This document shows, piece after piece, positions 33,334 through 43,700 of a DNA stretch of 64,000 nucleotides. The translations under genes were made by a program, and so were the position numbers. This DNA is from Taibaiella sp. (GTDB lineage: Bacteria; Bacteroidota; Bacteroidia; Chitinophagales; Chitinophagaceae). Within the stretch, counting starts at the first letter, position 1. Each line of letters begins with the position of its first letter. The notes below the pieces were generated by a model that saw nothing but the letters and a program-made list of their open reading frames with translations, had not been told where the DNA came from and made no database searches. The stretch spans positions 55,490 through 119,489 of the forward strand of contig JAIOYR010000002.1 of the NCBI GenBank assembly GCA_021740995.1, read 5' to 3'.

Positions 33334-33897
33334 ATGCGTTATACAACAATAATTATCCTGTCAGTTATATGCCTGCTTGGGTTTGCCGTTTCCTGCAAGA
33401 AATGGGTTGACCCTGCTCCTGTAAATGACCCCCGCATCAATAATCCCTATTGCAATGACCCGGACGCAGTAAACTACAATTGGGGATATCCAGGCAAGCC
33501 GGACAACTCTGTTTGCTACTACCCATCCGACCTTTTTGCCGGAAATTATATTTATAAAGATACTACTTATCAGACTCAGTCAGAGCTATACCTCGCTGCA
33601 GACTCGATGAATATAACGATATCAAAAATATCGAGTACACAAATAGGCATCAGCGGCTTGTGCCCATCAGGGCAGCAACTCATACTCACTGCAGGTGCTA
33701 CCTATCTGGCTACGGTCGATACCACTGTAGGCGATTCGCTTACTATCTATCCGGGTCAGTTCTTTTGCCGCAATCAGGATACAGTTACCGGCACTTTCAC
33801 CCGAGACAAGGTAGATAGTACACTCATTTACGTAGCACTCTATATCAGGAGCGATACCGGAGCTACTACACGTACTGGCAGAGCCATTAAAAAATAG
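33334..33897 (+). CDS. Hypothetical lipoprotein
   Basis: A 187-residue protein with signal peptide and lipobox (LLGFAVSC, Cys21), so outer-membrane or periplasmic lipoprotein. The first part of the mature protein contains NPYCNDPDAVNYNWGYPG and PDNSVCYYP, a paired-Cys segment seen in other Chitinophagaceae lipoproteins; the rest is beta-rich. I do not know its function. The next gene (riboflavin synthase) starts 11 bp downstream. Confidence 0.75.
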   Translation: MRYTTIIILSVICLLGFAVSCKKWVDPAPVNDPRINNPYCNDPDAVNYNWGYPGKPDNSVCYYPSDLFAGNYIYKDTTYQTQSELYLAADSMNITISKISSTQIGISGLCPSGQQLILTAGATYLATVDTTVGDSLTIYPGQFFCRNQDTVTGTFTRDKVDSTLIYVALYIRSDTGATTRTGRAIKK

Positions 33898-33908
33898 CCA
33901 CAAACAGC

Positions 33909-34499
33909 ATGTTTACAGGAATTATAGAATCAATGGCAACTGTGTATGCGGTTGCTCATGAAGGGTCAAATATTCACTTCACTATGGAGAGCCCGCTTAC
34001 ACCAGCCTTGAAAATAGACCAGAGTGTAGCACACAATGGTGTTTGCCTCACTGTGGTGGCGATTTCGGGTAATACATACACCGTGACTGCAGTAGCTGAA
34101 ACACTGGCAAAAACCAATTTGGGTACCTGGGCAAAAGGAGATAAGATAAACATAGAACGATCTCTGAAATTAGGCGACCGGCTAGATGGGCATTTTGTGC
34201 AGGGGCATGTAGATGCGGTAGCCACCTGCATAGAAAAACAAACCCTTGATGGCAGTTGGTTGTTCCGTTTTCGTTTTCCGCAGCGTTATGCTGCATTGAT
34301 TATAGAAAAAGGGTCTATTTGCATCAATGGTGTAAGTCTTACTGTCTTCAATACAGGTAATGATGAGTGCACGGTTACCATCATTCCATACACTTACACA
34401 CATACCAACTTTCACAACATAGAGAGCGGCAGTGTAGTAAATATAGAATTTGATGTGCTGGGCAAGTACCTGCTGTGTATGAAAGAGGTAGGGCGGTAA
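33909..34499 (+). CDS. ribE: Riboflavin synthase alpha subunit
   Basis: A 196-residue enzyme that dismutates two molecules of 6,7-dimethyl-8-ribityllumazine to riboflavin. Two similar barrel domains are visible: MFTGIIESMATVYAV at the N-terminus, then LGDRLDGHFVQGHVDA starting the second, with SLTVVAI/ SLTVFNT matching repeats. No FMN riboswitch is visible upstream, and other rib genes are absent. Confidence 0.96.
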   Translation: MFTGIIESMATVYAVAHEGSNIHFTMESPLTPALKIDQSVAHNGVCLTVVAISGNTYTVTAVAETLAKTNLGTWAKGDKINIERSLKLGDRLDGHFVQGHVDAVATCIEKQTLDGSWLFRFRFPQRYAALIIEKGSICINGVSLTVFNTGNDECTVTIIPYTYTHTNFHNIESGSVVNIEFDVLGKYLLCMKEVGR

Positions 34500-34504
34500 G
34501 GCTT

Positions 34505-34900
34505 TTAATTCAGCTTGGCGGGTACTACCAGATTAAATTCAGGAATGGCAACATTGAGTTTCTTCTTGTTAAAGAGGTTTTCCATCAGGTAGGTACCATA
34601 CATTTTACCTATTTCGCTAAATATATTGACACCGGAAGTATACTGGTAACTATCTCCGGGCTGTATCACCGGCTGCTGACCCACTACTCCTTCTCCCTCT
34701 ACCTCTCTGTGTGTACCATTACTATCTATTATGTGCCAGTGTCTGCTTATGAGCTTCACCGGGTAAATGGTGAGATTATCAATAGTAATGCGATAAGCAA
34801 AAACATGCTCGAATTTCAGTGAATTGGATTGGGTGGGTTGGTAAAAAGTCTCTACCATAACACTCACTCCTTCAGTTACATGTTGCACCATACAATTCAT
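34505..34900 (-). CDS. apaG: ApaG family protein
   Basis: A 131-residue protein of the ApaG (DUF525) fold: FAYRITIDNLTIYPVKLISR, HWHIIDSNG, VEGEGVVGQQPVIQPGDSYQ and GTYLMEN. The fold is a fibronectin-like sandwich; its role is unclear (linked to Co/Mg resistance in gamma-proteobacteria). Two start codons 9 bp apart (34900, 34891) are equally plausible. It is convergent with ribE, with only 5 bp between stops. Confidence 0.93.
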   Translation of the reverse strand: MNCMVQHVTEGVSVMVETFYQPTQSNSLKFEHVFAYRITIDNLTIYPVKLISRHWHIIDSNGTHREVEGEGVVGQQPVIQPGDSYQYTSGVNIFSEIGKMYGTYLMENLFNKKKLNVAIPEFNLVVPAKLN

Positions 34901-34957
34901 AGTTAGGAATCACAAAGATAGTGGGAATTCTATAATTTAACTGAGTGAGCAATTTAT

Positions 34958-34965
34958 TAATTTTG
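34958..34965 (+). promoter_or_regulatory. -7 element TAATTTTG upstream of sixA
   Basis: An exact TAnnTTTG match; transcription would start about 35 nt before ATG 35006. Confidence 0.35.
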
Positions 34966-35005
34966 TAGCTCGCATTTTCTATTGAAAGTGCATCTATGGC
35001 ATATT

Positions 35006-35512
35006 ATGAAAAAAACACTTGTAATGATCAGACATGCAAAATCGAGCTGGGCAAACCCCATGCAAAGCGATTTTGACAGACCACTCAACGATCGCGGGCA
35101 ACACGATGCACCTATGATGGGTCTGAGATTAAATAATGCAGGAATTAAACCCGATCTTATCATTTCGAGCACCGCAAAACGCACCCGCCAGACTGCAAAA
35201 CACATCGCTGCGGCTACCGGTTATGACTTTAACAGCGTGAAATGGGAAGAAAAATTGTATCATTGTGTATCTTCTGTTTTTGAAGAGCTGATTTGTGAGA
35301 TTGACGATACCTTGAAAACTGTATTTATTATTGCACACAATCCAGGTATCACAGAGTTTGTAAACCAGCTATCGCCCCAGTTTTGCACTGGCAATATGCC
35401 TACCTGCGGAATGGTGGGTGTACACTTTGAAGCGAACGGATGGGAAGACTTTGCGATAGTAAACAGAACAGTATTTTTATTTGATTATCCTCGAAACGAA
35501 CATGACTCCTAG
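35006..35512 (+). CDS. sixA: SixA-like histidine phosphatase
   Basis: A 168-residue phosphohistidine phosphatase of the phosphoglycerate-mutase fold: catalytic RHG variant LVMIRHAKSSWA at the N-terminus and the second His in FIIAHNPGITEF. Typical targets are phospho-His on HPt domains or small phosphoesters. ATG 35006 gives the family start; the frame extends to 34982 but that would be odd. It overlaps the next gene by 11 bp (start 35502), so they are coupled. Confidence 0.92.
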   Translation: MKKTLVMIRHAKSSWANPMQSDFDRPLNDRGQHDAPMMGLRLNNAGIKPDLIISSTAKRTRQTAKHIAAATGYDFNSVKWEEKLYHCVSSVFEELICEIDDTLKTVFIIAHNPGITEFVNQLSPQFCTGNMPTCGMVGVHFEANGWEDFAIVNRTVFLFDYPRNEHDS

Positions 35513-36977
35513 TAAATCTACCGTACAGGTAACTGCCATTCTGGAAAAACTTTTTGAAGAGCATTTTGAGAAAAAACCCGAAACTATAGAAGCGCTTGCT
35601 GTATCGGGCTCAGACCGCCGTTATTACCGGATTACCTGTGGCAAAACCATTGCCATAGGTACCTATAATACAAATATTGCTGAAAATAATACCTATTTCT
35701 ATTTCACTGAGCTATTAAGGAAACACCAGATAAATGTTCCCGAAATTTTCAAGATAAACAAAGACCGCAGAGCCTATCTGCAGCAGGATCTTGGCAAGAC
35801 CTCCCTCTTTGATATGGTCATAAAAGACGGCTATACAGAGCCTATACGTAAGCTATACCACAAAGCACTGACCCAATTGGCGAAAGTGCAATGGATAGCC
35901 GGCAGAGAGGCAGACTATAAACAGTGTTTTGCCTCCAAACAATTTGATGAAAAAGCAATCATGTCTGATCTGCTTTACTTCAAATATTATTTTGCCGACC
36001 TGCAAGGTGTGCCCTACGACCGCTCGTTGCTAATCAGCGAAATGGAGTTGCTAAGTAAAGACCTGGGGCGCGTGCAACCCCAAACCCTTATGTACCGAGA
36101 CTTTCAGAGCCGAAACATCATGGTGCATGAAGGCAAGATTTTCTTTATAGACTTTCAGGGCTGTATGCAGGGCCCGCCACAATACGATATTGCATCGCTG
36201 CTATGGCAGGCAAGGGCGCAGCTACCTGAGCCATGGAAAGAGGATCTGCTCAATGGCTACATCAGCAGCCTGGCAGACCTGCATGTGCCTCGTATGGACG
36301 AAATACATTTTCGCCGCGGTTATGTGCAGTTTGTGCTGGTAAGGTTGCTGCAGGTATTGGGCTCTTATGGGTTCAGGGGTTTGCTGCAGCACAAAGCACA
36401 CTTCATCACCAGTATAGGCCCGGCATTAAAAAATCTGGACTCCTTCCTGTCAAACCACCCGCAGGCTCCCGCCTATCCCGAGCTTAGGTCGCTCCTGGAA
36501 AAAATATCCTCGCGGGAGATGCAGGACAAGTATGCTACCGTGGCTGGTAATAAAGAGCATAAGCTGGAAGTGCAGATATGCAGCTTCTCTTACAAAGCAG
36601 GTATACCCAAAACAGCAAGCCCTCATGGTGGCGGTTTTGTCTTCGATTGCAGAGGCATACTTAACCCCGGCAGATATGCCGCTTACAAGCACCTTACCGG
36701 CAACGATGAGATGGTGCGCCAGTTTCTGGAGCGGGAAACCAAGATGCCAGACTTTATGAATCATGTATACGCGCTTGTAGCCATAAACGTAGATGACTAT
36801 ATAACACGGGGTTTCGAGCAACTGAGTATATCCTTTGGCTGCACCGGTGGTCAGCACCGCTCTGTCTATGCTGCCAACCAACTGGCTATGCACCTCAAAG
36901 CACGCTATGATATAGAAGTAACCGTAACCCACCTGAATGAGAAAAAGTGGGTACTGAAAGAAGAAATAGCTGAATAG
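35502..36977 (+). CDS. APH-type kinase fused to RapZ C-terminal domain
   Basis: A 491-residue two-domain protein. Residues about 1-330 are an aminoglycoside-phosphotransferase-type kinase (AmgK/COG3178-like) with LMYRDFQSRNIMVHEGKIFF then DFQGCMQGPPQYDIASL, the HxD-like (here RDFQ) catalytic loop. Residues about 355-491 match the RapZ C-terminal domain: GGGFVFDCRGILNPGRY and ISFGCTGGQHRSVYAANQL, the amino-sugar-phosphate-binding signature. A sugar kinase sensing its own pathway via the RapZ pocket is possible (inference). It is coupled to sixA by an 11-bp overlap. Confidence 0.9.
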   Translation: MTPSKSTVQVTAILEKLFEEHFEKKPETIEALAVSGSDRRYYRITCGKTIAIGTYNTNIAENNTYFYFTELLRKHQINVPEIFKINKDRRAYLQQDLGKTSLFDMVIKDGYTEPIRKLYHKALTQLAKVQWIAGREADYKQCFASKQFDEKAIMSDLLYFKYYFADLQGVPYDRSLLISEMELLSKDLGRVQPQTLMYRDFQSRNIMVHEGKIFFIDFQGCMQGPPQYDIASLLWQARAQLPEPWKEDLLNGYISSLADLHVPRMDEIHFRRGYVQFVLVRLLQVLGSYGFRGLLQHKAHFITSIGPALKNLDSFLSNHPQAPAYPELRSLLEKISSREMQDKYATVAGNKEHKLEVQICSFSYKAGIPKTASPHGGGFVFDCRGILNPGRYAAYKHLTGNDEMVRQFLERETKMPDFMNHVYALVAINVDDYITRGFEQLSISFGCTGGQHRSVYAANQLAMHLKARYDIEVTVTHLNEKKWVLKEEIAE

Positions 36978-37058
36978 TCCTGCTTTTTTGTGTTTACAGT
37001 ATCAACTTATTCACTATCAGTATCATTTTAAACAATTCTGCGTACCATAATATTTCAG

Positions 37059-37066
37059 TATTTTTG
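37059..37066 (+). promoter_or_regulatory. -7 element TATTTTTG upstream of the NifU gene
   Basis: An exact TAnnTTTG match; transcription would start about 10 nt before ATG 37083. Confidence 0.4.
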
Positions 37067-37082
37067 TGCCAAATAGTACACA

Positions 37083-37673
37083 ATGCTTAAGACAGGAAAT
37101 ACAATAGTAAGTATATATACGGAAATGACTCCTAACCCGGAAACAATGAAGTTTGTAGCTAACAAACTTCTATATCCGGGCAAGAGCATAGATTTCCCTG
37201 AAGAATCTGTAGCCGGCCCTTCACCGCTTGCCAAGGAGTTGTTTGCATTCCCTTTTATCAGGAGTGTGTTTATAGCCAGCAACTTCGTTACACTCTCCAA
37301 AACTCCCGAAACCAACTGGGACGATGTAATACCGTCTGTAAGGCAGTTTCTGAAAGAATATCTCGAAGATGGTCGTGCAGTAATAAACGAAGATCAGGTA
37401 GTAACGCCTAAAGACACTAACACGGTAAGTGCCGACGATACTGATGTAGTAGTGCGTATAAAAGAACTGCTGGAAAACTATGTGAAACCTGCAGTGGAGA
37501 TGGATGGCGGAGCCATCAGCTTCAAAGGTTTTGACAATGGCACTGTAACGCTGATGCTGCAGGGCTCCTGCTCCGGCTGCCCCTCGTCTATGATAACCCT
37601 GAAAACAGGTATAGAAGGCATGATGAAACGCATGATACCGGAAGTAAAAGAAGTAGTAGCAGAGGCTGAATAA
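37083..37673 (+). CDS. NifU-like Fe-S scaffold protein
   Basis: A 196-residue protein with an N-terminal NFU/Scaffold domain (TEMTPNPETMKFVANKLLYP) and a C-terminal NifU domain with VEMDGGAISFKGFDNGTVTL and the cluster-binding pair in SCSGCPSSM. It delivers Fe-S clusters to target enzymes. It is transcribed alone with a strong terminator 21 bp after the stop. Confidence 0.95.
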   Translation: MLKTGNTIVSIYTEMTPNPETMKFVANKLLYPGKSIDFPEESVAGPSPLAKELFAFPFIRSVFIASNFVTLSKTPETNWDDVIPSVRQFLKEYLEDGRAVINEDQVVTPKDTNTVSADDTDVVVRIKELLENYVKPAVEMDGGAISFKGFDNGTVTLMLQGSCSGCPSSMITLKTGIEGMMKRMIPEVKEVVAEAE

Positions 37674-37694
37674 GATATTCTCCAACAAATATAT

Positions 37695-37736
37695 AAAAAC
37701 CGGATGCAAACACACGTTGTATCCGGTTTTTTCTTT
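37695..37736 (+). terminator. Rho-independent terminator after the NifU gene
   Basis: A 15-bp stem (37695-37709 with 37717-37731, one G-T pair) with a 7-nt loop and T-rich tail; the stem includes AAAACCGGAT/ATCCGGTTTT. Confidence 0.88.
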
Positions 37737-37805
37737 TTCAATGATAACTCGTCAGAAAGCCCAGGATAGTTTGGGGCGTCTGTTTTATACCTCCTGGCTT
37801 TTTCG

Positions 37806-37925
37806 CAACACAAACTTTGTGTACTTCATGCTCCTCATGGCAAAACCTCTTTGCGTCTCCGCGTCTCAGCGGTTAAAATATTGATATAACGCTCTTTGTG
37901 TTCTTCGTGACCTTTGTGGTAAAAT
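37806..37925. repeat. Degenerate interspersed repeat (TTTGCGTCTCCGCGTCTCAG type)
   Basis: Gene-free sequence made of imperfect repeats of words such as TTTGCGTCTCCGCGTCTCAG then CGGTTAAAAT, and CTTTGTGTTCTTCGTGACCT then TTGTGG. I recall this kind of sequence from spacers of many bacterial genomes without a known function. A related word (CTTCGTGTTCTTTGCGG) is at 31186-31202. Confidence 0.55.
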
Positions 37926-38032
37926 CTCACAGCGCCTGCGGTTCTATCAAATTGGCGTATTATTTTGCTGTATTGCATATTGCCCTGCAATGGGAAATCC
38001 GTAACTTACATGCTGTAAACAGCAGCAAAGCC

Positions 38033-40438
38033 ATGAACAGAAGTATTCGTAATGTAGCCGTGATAGGCAGTGGGGTGATGGGGTCACGCATTGCATGTCA
38101 TTTTGCCGGAATAGGCGTGCAGGTGCTGCTGCTGGATATAGTACCTTCTGCTCTTACTGAAGCCGAAGCCGCAAAAGGATTGACCCTGGCAGATAAGCAG
38201 GTACGTAACCGTATGGTCAATGATGCCCTGCAGGCTACCCTCAAAAGCAAACCATCTGCTGTATATACAAAAGCCGTAGCTGCCCTCATCCGCACAGGTA
38301 ATATAGACGACGACCTGCCTCAAATAGCCTCCTGCGACTGGATAGTAGAAGTGGTGGTGGAGCGGCTGGACATAAAACAAAAAATATTTGCACAGATAGA
38401 GCGTTACCGCAAGCCCGGCAGCTTGATTACATCTAACACATCAGGCATACCCATACACCTGATGAATGAGGGGCGCAGCGAAGACTTCAGACGGCATTTT
38501 TGTGGTACACACTTTTTCAATCCGCCACGCTATCTGCGGCTGCTGGAGCTGATACCCGGCCCAGATACCCGGCAGGAGGTAATGGATTTTCTGGCAGACT
38601 ACGGCAGCCGTTTTCTGGGCAAGACCACTGTGATATGCAAAGACACTCCTGCATTTATAGCCAACCGTGTAGGCGTATTTGGGTTCATGGCAGTATTCAA
38701 GGTCATGCAGTCGCTGGGGATGTCTGTAGATGAGGTTGATGCACTTACCGGTACTATCATGGGCAGGCCCAAGTCCGCAACATTCCGCACAGGTGATGTT
38801 GTGGGTCTCGATACACTGGCGCTGGTAGCCAAAGCACTGCCTGCTAATGTACCCAATGATGAGGCAAAAGAAATTTTTGCGCTGCCCCCATTTGTAGCTA
38901 CGATGCTAGAAAACAAATGGCTGGGAGATAAAACAGGACAAGGGTTTTATAAGAAAATGCCAGCCGCCAAAGGCAGCAAACCAGATATACTGACGCTGAA
39001 CCTGCAGACAATGGAGTATGGCCCCAAAACAAAAACAAAGTATGCAACTATTGAAGCCGCAAAGCCGGTAGACAACCTTGCTAAACGACTGAACATACTC
39101 TACAATGGCACCGACAAAGCAGGTGAATTTTACAAACAATTTCATCATCTGCTGTTTGCCTATATCTCCAACAGAGTACCCGAGATAAGCGATGAACTGT
39201 ATAAAATAGACGCTGCCCTCAAAGCGGGCTTTGGCTGGGAAATAGGCGCTTATGAAAGCTGGGATGCACTGGGCGTAAAGATCGTGCTGGAGCACATGAC
39301 CACTGCAGGTATACAGGTGGCACCATGGGTACAGCAGATGCTGGATAAAGGGTTTACAACCTTTTACAAAACAGAAAACGGACACCGCTATTACTATGAC
39401 CAGCGTACAGTAGCTTACCAGCCCATGCCCGGTGCTGGTACGTTCATATACCTGGAGCAACTGGATGAAAAAACAGTATGGAAAAACAGTGCCTGCAAGC
39501 TGCGCGATATAGGAGATGATGTAGTGGCCCTGAGCTGGAACACCAAGATGAACACTATAGGCGGCGAGGTACTCGAAGGCGTGCAGAAAGCAATAGCTAT
39601 TGCAGAAGAAAAATACAAAGGGTTAGTAATTGCCAACAGCGGTCCCAACTTCAGTGCAGGTGCCAATGTGGGCTTGATATTTATGTACGCGGCTGAGCAG
39701 GAGTACGACGAGCTGGATATGGCTATCCGTATGTTTCAGTCTACCACCATGCGCATGAGGTATAGTAGCATTCCGGTAGTAGTGGCACCTCATGGGCTCA
39801 CGCTGGGTGGCGGCTGCGAGATGTGCCTGCATGCCGATGCGGTACAGGCTGCAGCCGAAAGTTACATAGGCCTGGTAGAGGTAGGTGTAGGGCTCATTCC
39901 AGGTGGTGGTGGCACCAAAGAAATGGCACTGCGTGCCGGCGACCGCAATATAAAGGAAGACATAGAAACCAATTATTTGCAGCAGCTGTTCATCAATGTA
40001 GGTACAGCAAAAGTGTCCACATCCGCACACGAGGCATTCGAAAACTTTGTACTTCGCCCGGGCTTCGATAGTATATCCGTAAACCCAGACAGGCGCATTG
40101 CTGATGCAAAACGAAAAGTGCTTTCCTTATGGGAGCAGGGCTACATACAACCCACACCACGCAATGATGTAAAAGTACAGGGACGTGGTGGTTTGGGTGG
40201 TTTGCTATCGGGCATACATGCCATGTGGCGTGGTGCTTACATATCAGACCACGACAAGCTCATAGCCGAAAAACTGGCTTATGTAATGTGTGGAGGAGAC
40301 CTATCGCAGGCTACAACCGTTACCGAGCAATACCTGCTGGATATAGAGCGCGAAGCATTCCTGAGCCTCTGCGGACAAAAGAAAACATTGGAGCGGCTGC
40401 AGAGTATACTGGTGTCAGGCAAGCCGTTGAGGAATTAA
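38033..40438 (+). CDS. Fused 3-hydroxyacyl-CoA dehydrogenase/enoyl-CoA hydratase
   Basis: An 801-residue beta-oxidation enzyme. The N-terminal half is the NAD-binding 3-hydroxyacyl-CoA dehydrogenase (VAVIGSGVMGSRIA at residue 7, CGTHFFNPPRYL, DTPAFIANRVG), the C-terminal half an enoyl-CoA hydratase/isomerase (SGPNFSAGANV, GLTLGGGCEMCLHADA, GVGLIPGGGGTKE). The order is HAD then ECH as in FadN, the reverse of FadB. The frame is open to 37898 but ATG 38033 gives the family start and avoids the upstream repeat. No thiolase gene is adjacent. Confidence 0.95.
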   Translation: MNRSIRNVAVIGSGVMGSRIACHFAGIGVQVLLLDIVPSALTEAEAAKGLTLADKQVRNRMVNDALQATLKSKPSAVYTKAVAALIRTGNIDDDLPQIASCDWIVEVVVERLDIKQKIFAQIERYRKPGSLITSNTSGIPIHLMNEGRSEDFRRHFCGTHFFNPPRYLRLLELIPGPDTRQEVMDFLADYGSRFLGKTTVICKDTPAFIANRVGVFGFMAVFKVMQSLGMSVDEVDALTGTIMGRPKSATFRTGDVVGLDTLALVAKALPANVPNDEAKEIFALPPFVATMLENKWLGDKTGQGFYKKMPAAKGSKPDILTLNLQTMEYGPKTKTKYATIEAAKPVDNLAKRLNILYNGTDKAGEFYKQFHHLLFAYISNRVPEISDELYKIDAALKAGFGWEIGAYESWDALGVKIVLEHMTTAGIQVAPWVQQMLDKGFTTFYKTENGHRYYYDQRTVAYQPMPGAGTFIYLEQLDEKTVWKNSACKLRDIGDDVVALSWNTKMNTIGGEVLEGVQKAIAIAEEKYKGLVIANSGPNFSAGANVGLIFMYAAEQEYDELDMAIRMFQSTTMRMRYSSIPVVVAPHGLTLGGGCEMCLHADAVQAAAESYIGLVEVGVGLIPGGGGTKEMALRAGDRNIKEDIETNYLQQLFINVGTAKVSTSAHEAFENFVLRPGFDSISVNPDRRIADAKRKVLSLWEQGYIQPTPRNDVKVQGRGGLGGLLSGIHAMWRGAYISDHDKLIAEKLAYVMCGGDLSQATTVTEQYLLDIEREAFLSLCGQKKTLERLQSILVSGKPLRN

Positions 40439-40786
40439 GGGTATTCAGGCAGTCTCACCAGACTGTGGCTACGCGGGGCGATGTATAAGACATCTTTATA
40501 ACCAGAATTTACCCCGAATTAAGAAGCGTAGCCGGAACGGACCATAATACCCGTTCTCAGAGAAGAATTAAATTGGCTCCAGCTCAGAATGGTGAAAAAT
40601 AGAATGAGTTCGTAGACCCGTATATTGCTCACCAACGAGCAAATAGTATTTAGTTATCTGCATAATCAAAGAATATCGCTGTTGTTGCCTATAATGATTT
40701 ACGGTTCCTGATGATATTCGGTGTCTGGAAAAACAAAGAATAATTTCTTACCTTTATTGCACATGTTGACAACCAATACTTTAACT
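40439..40786. other. Intergenic stretch, nothing recognised
   Basis: About 350 bp between the beta-oxidation gene and the large T9SS gene. I find no convincing hairpin, promoter element or gene. Confidence 0.55.
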
Positions 40787-43700
40787 ATGAGTAAATGCCA
40801 CGTAAAGAGATTCTTGTTATTCATTATTGTTGTCAGTGTGTTTGCACTATCGGTCACACCCAAGGTATACGGGCAAAAGGAAAACCCCTTTCATCTGCCG
40901 GGCGATATACCCATGCCATCCTGGGTGAAACAAACTGACTGGCAAAATCCAAACCTTTATAAAATAGATTCGCTAATAGAATTGTATAAGTTGGAAGCCA
41001 CACCACAAAGAGTAAGTGGTGAGGAGGGCGCGCTTTCATTTTACGAAGACCCTTATATCAATGCGTACATACGCTGGAGAAACCAACTTGCTCCTTTTGT
41101 TCAGCCAGATGGAAGCATAAAATACGACCCCGACTATGCAAGACAGCAACTGATAAAATCTATAGAGCAACATCAGGTGGCAGCACCGGAAAACACAGCC
41201 CAAAAAACAACTGCTCCTGCCAACTGGACGTTGCTGGGTCCAAGTCAGACTTACAATGCAGGAACAGGAGCATTGAAGAATTACCAGGCAAATATCTACT
41301 GTATCGCGATTGCGCCATCAAACCCGTCGGTATTATATGCCGGCAGTGAACCAGGCACTTTTTTCAGGTCCGCAGACAAAGGGCTGAACTGGGTATCAGT
41401 CAGCGAAACACTTACCAGTTGCGGCTCAAAGTCAATTGCCGTAGATCCATTTAACGAGAATATTGTGTACACTTATGATGGATCTGCAAGCGCACTTCTT
41501 AAAACCACCACCGGTGGGCTTACCTGGTCTGTTTTAAGTGCCTATACAGGCGGTGGAGGTAATGCAATTGCGATAAACCGAAATACAGGCAGGGTATTCA
41601 TAGCCGGTGCCACCGCTATCTATTACAGCGATAATGCAGGAACCACGTGGACTATGGCCTCGGGCAGTACCGTTAGCGGCACACTATATGACCTGGTGCT
41701 TAACCCGGGTGGTCCTGATACAGTATATGCAGTAGGGTCTACTGCAGCAAATATGCTCGTATTGCTCCGTTCGGTAAATGGTGGAGCAAGCTTTACTGTT
41801 GTAACTGGTGCCGTCAGCGCTACAACGACCTCTGGTGCACGCTTGGGTGTAACTGCGGCCAACAGTAGCTATGTGTATTGTGTAAACATTGGCGCTTCTG
41901 TACCGCCGGTTGTTATCAGAAGTATCAACAGTGGCGAAACCTGGGCGATCACCGCCACCTCTACCGCTACCGGACTGACCGGCAGTTCTGTTACTGTGGG
42001 ATTAGGGATGTCGAATGGACAAGGCTTTTATGATCTGAGTCTGGTGGTATCACCTTTCAATGCAAACCATGTTATAGTAGGCACCACCACCACTTACAAA
42101 TCTACAGACGGTGGCTTTAACTTTTCTCCATTGGGCGGTTATGCAGGTCCATTTGGCTTGCATCCCGACCTGCAACAGGCAGTAGCACTTGGCAGCGACG
42201 CTTATTTGGCAACTGATGGTGGGGTAAACTATTCAAGTGATTTTTTTACCAATCTGTCCAACTGGTCTGTGCGTAATAATGGGTTGCGCAGCTCCGAGTT
42301 CTGGGGCTTCGGGCAAGGGTGGGACGAAGACATAGTAGTGGGCGGGAGATACCACAACGGAAACACGGCTATTTATGACCTTTATGGCGGTGGTAAGTCG
42401 CTATCGCTGGGCGGCGGAGAAGATGCTACAGGACATGTGTATCACGGGTATAGCCAGACTGCAGGTTTCAGGGATATAGGCAATGTAATAGTGCCAGCAG
42501 CACTGGCCGGTCCGGTTCAGTATTCTGCCCCGAATGTTCCTAACTCTCTATGGCCGCAAGACGATTATTATGGGCAGTTTTCCAGCAAGCTGGTTATAGA
42601 CCCCAGATACTCAAATGTATTCTATCTCGGAAAAGACAGCATCTTGTGGAAATCATCAAACCGGGGATTCTCCTATACTGCGCTTCATAATTTCGGGAGT
42701 GGCAATAAAGTTTGGCGATTTGATGTTGCCCGGAGCAATCCCTCAGTGATATACCTGTGTGCCACGAACGGTGTTTACAAAACGATAGATGCCGGTACTA
42801 CCTGGACTACACTGACACTACCTGCAACCTGGCAGAATTACAATTCAGATATAGTCGTTAACCCCCTGAATGAGCAGGAAGTTTACCTCTGCATGGCTAA
42901 TGGCACTGCCGCTAACAAAGTATTCAAATCGCTGGATGGTGGCGCATCCTGGACTAATATAACAGGCACAATGCTCAATAATAAAAAGGTGGCTTTCCTG
43001 CAGTTTCACGGCGGCACCAATAGTGGTGTTTATGCCATCACCAATGCAAGGCCGGCAAAAGTTTACTACAGGGATAATACCATGAGCGACTGGATAGATT
43101 TCAGCACAGGGCTGCCCGCAAGCCTTGATGCAAGGGTAGGTGCGCTTCTGTTTTACAGGGATAGCAAGATGCGCCTGGCAGGAAACTGCAGTGTGTGGGA
43201 GTCTCCCCTCTACGCAACAGGGGCACCGGTAGCACAACCAATGGCCGACAGACAGTTCGTTGGTTGTGCCAGAGATACTGTTAACTTTTTTGATTACTCC
43301 ATGTATGACTATGCAGGAGCCACACGGGTATGGAGTTTCCCGGGAGCGCTATGGGTGAGCAGCACCTCTGCCTTAAGGCCTCAGGTTGTGTATCCGGGGC
43401 CGGGCAGTTACAATGTATCGTTAACTGTTACCAATGCGCTCGCTCAAACCCATACACGGAATATTACGGGTATGATCACGGTTTCGGACGACAATTGCAG
43501 GCCGGATACTACAGCAGGTAAGTGCCTGCAGCTAAATGGCACATCGCAGACGGTGAATTTGGGTGTGGCCAACATCAATAGTAACACCTTTTCCATATCC
43601 TGTTGGATACAGCCTGCGGGAAAACAAAGTAGTTTTTCACAAATTGTGGGCCATCCTCGCTACCCGGGGTCCGCCAGTTATGGATTCGGGCTGGGGTTTA

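Noticed and set aside
41641..41650. Further CACGTG-containing sites as parS (for example near 20490, 24952, 41644, 44573)
   Set aside because: Flanks do not match TGTTNCACGTGAAACA on either side; only 6280 and 7101 are exact.
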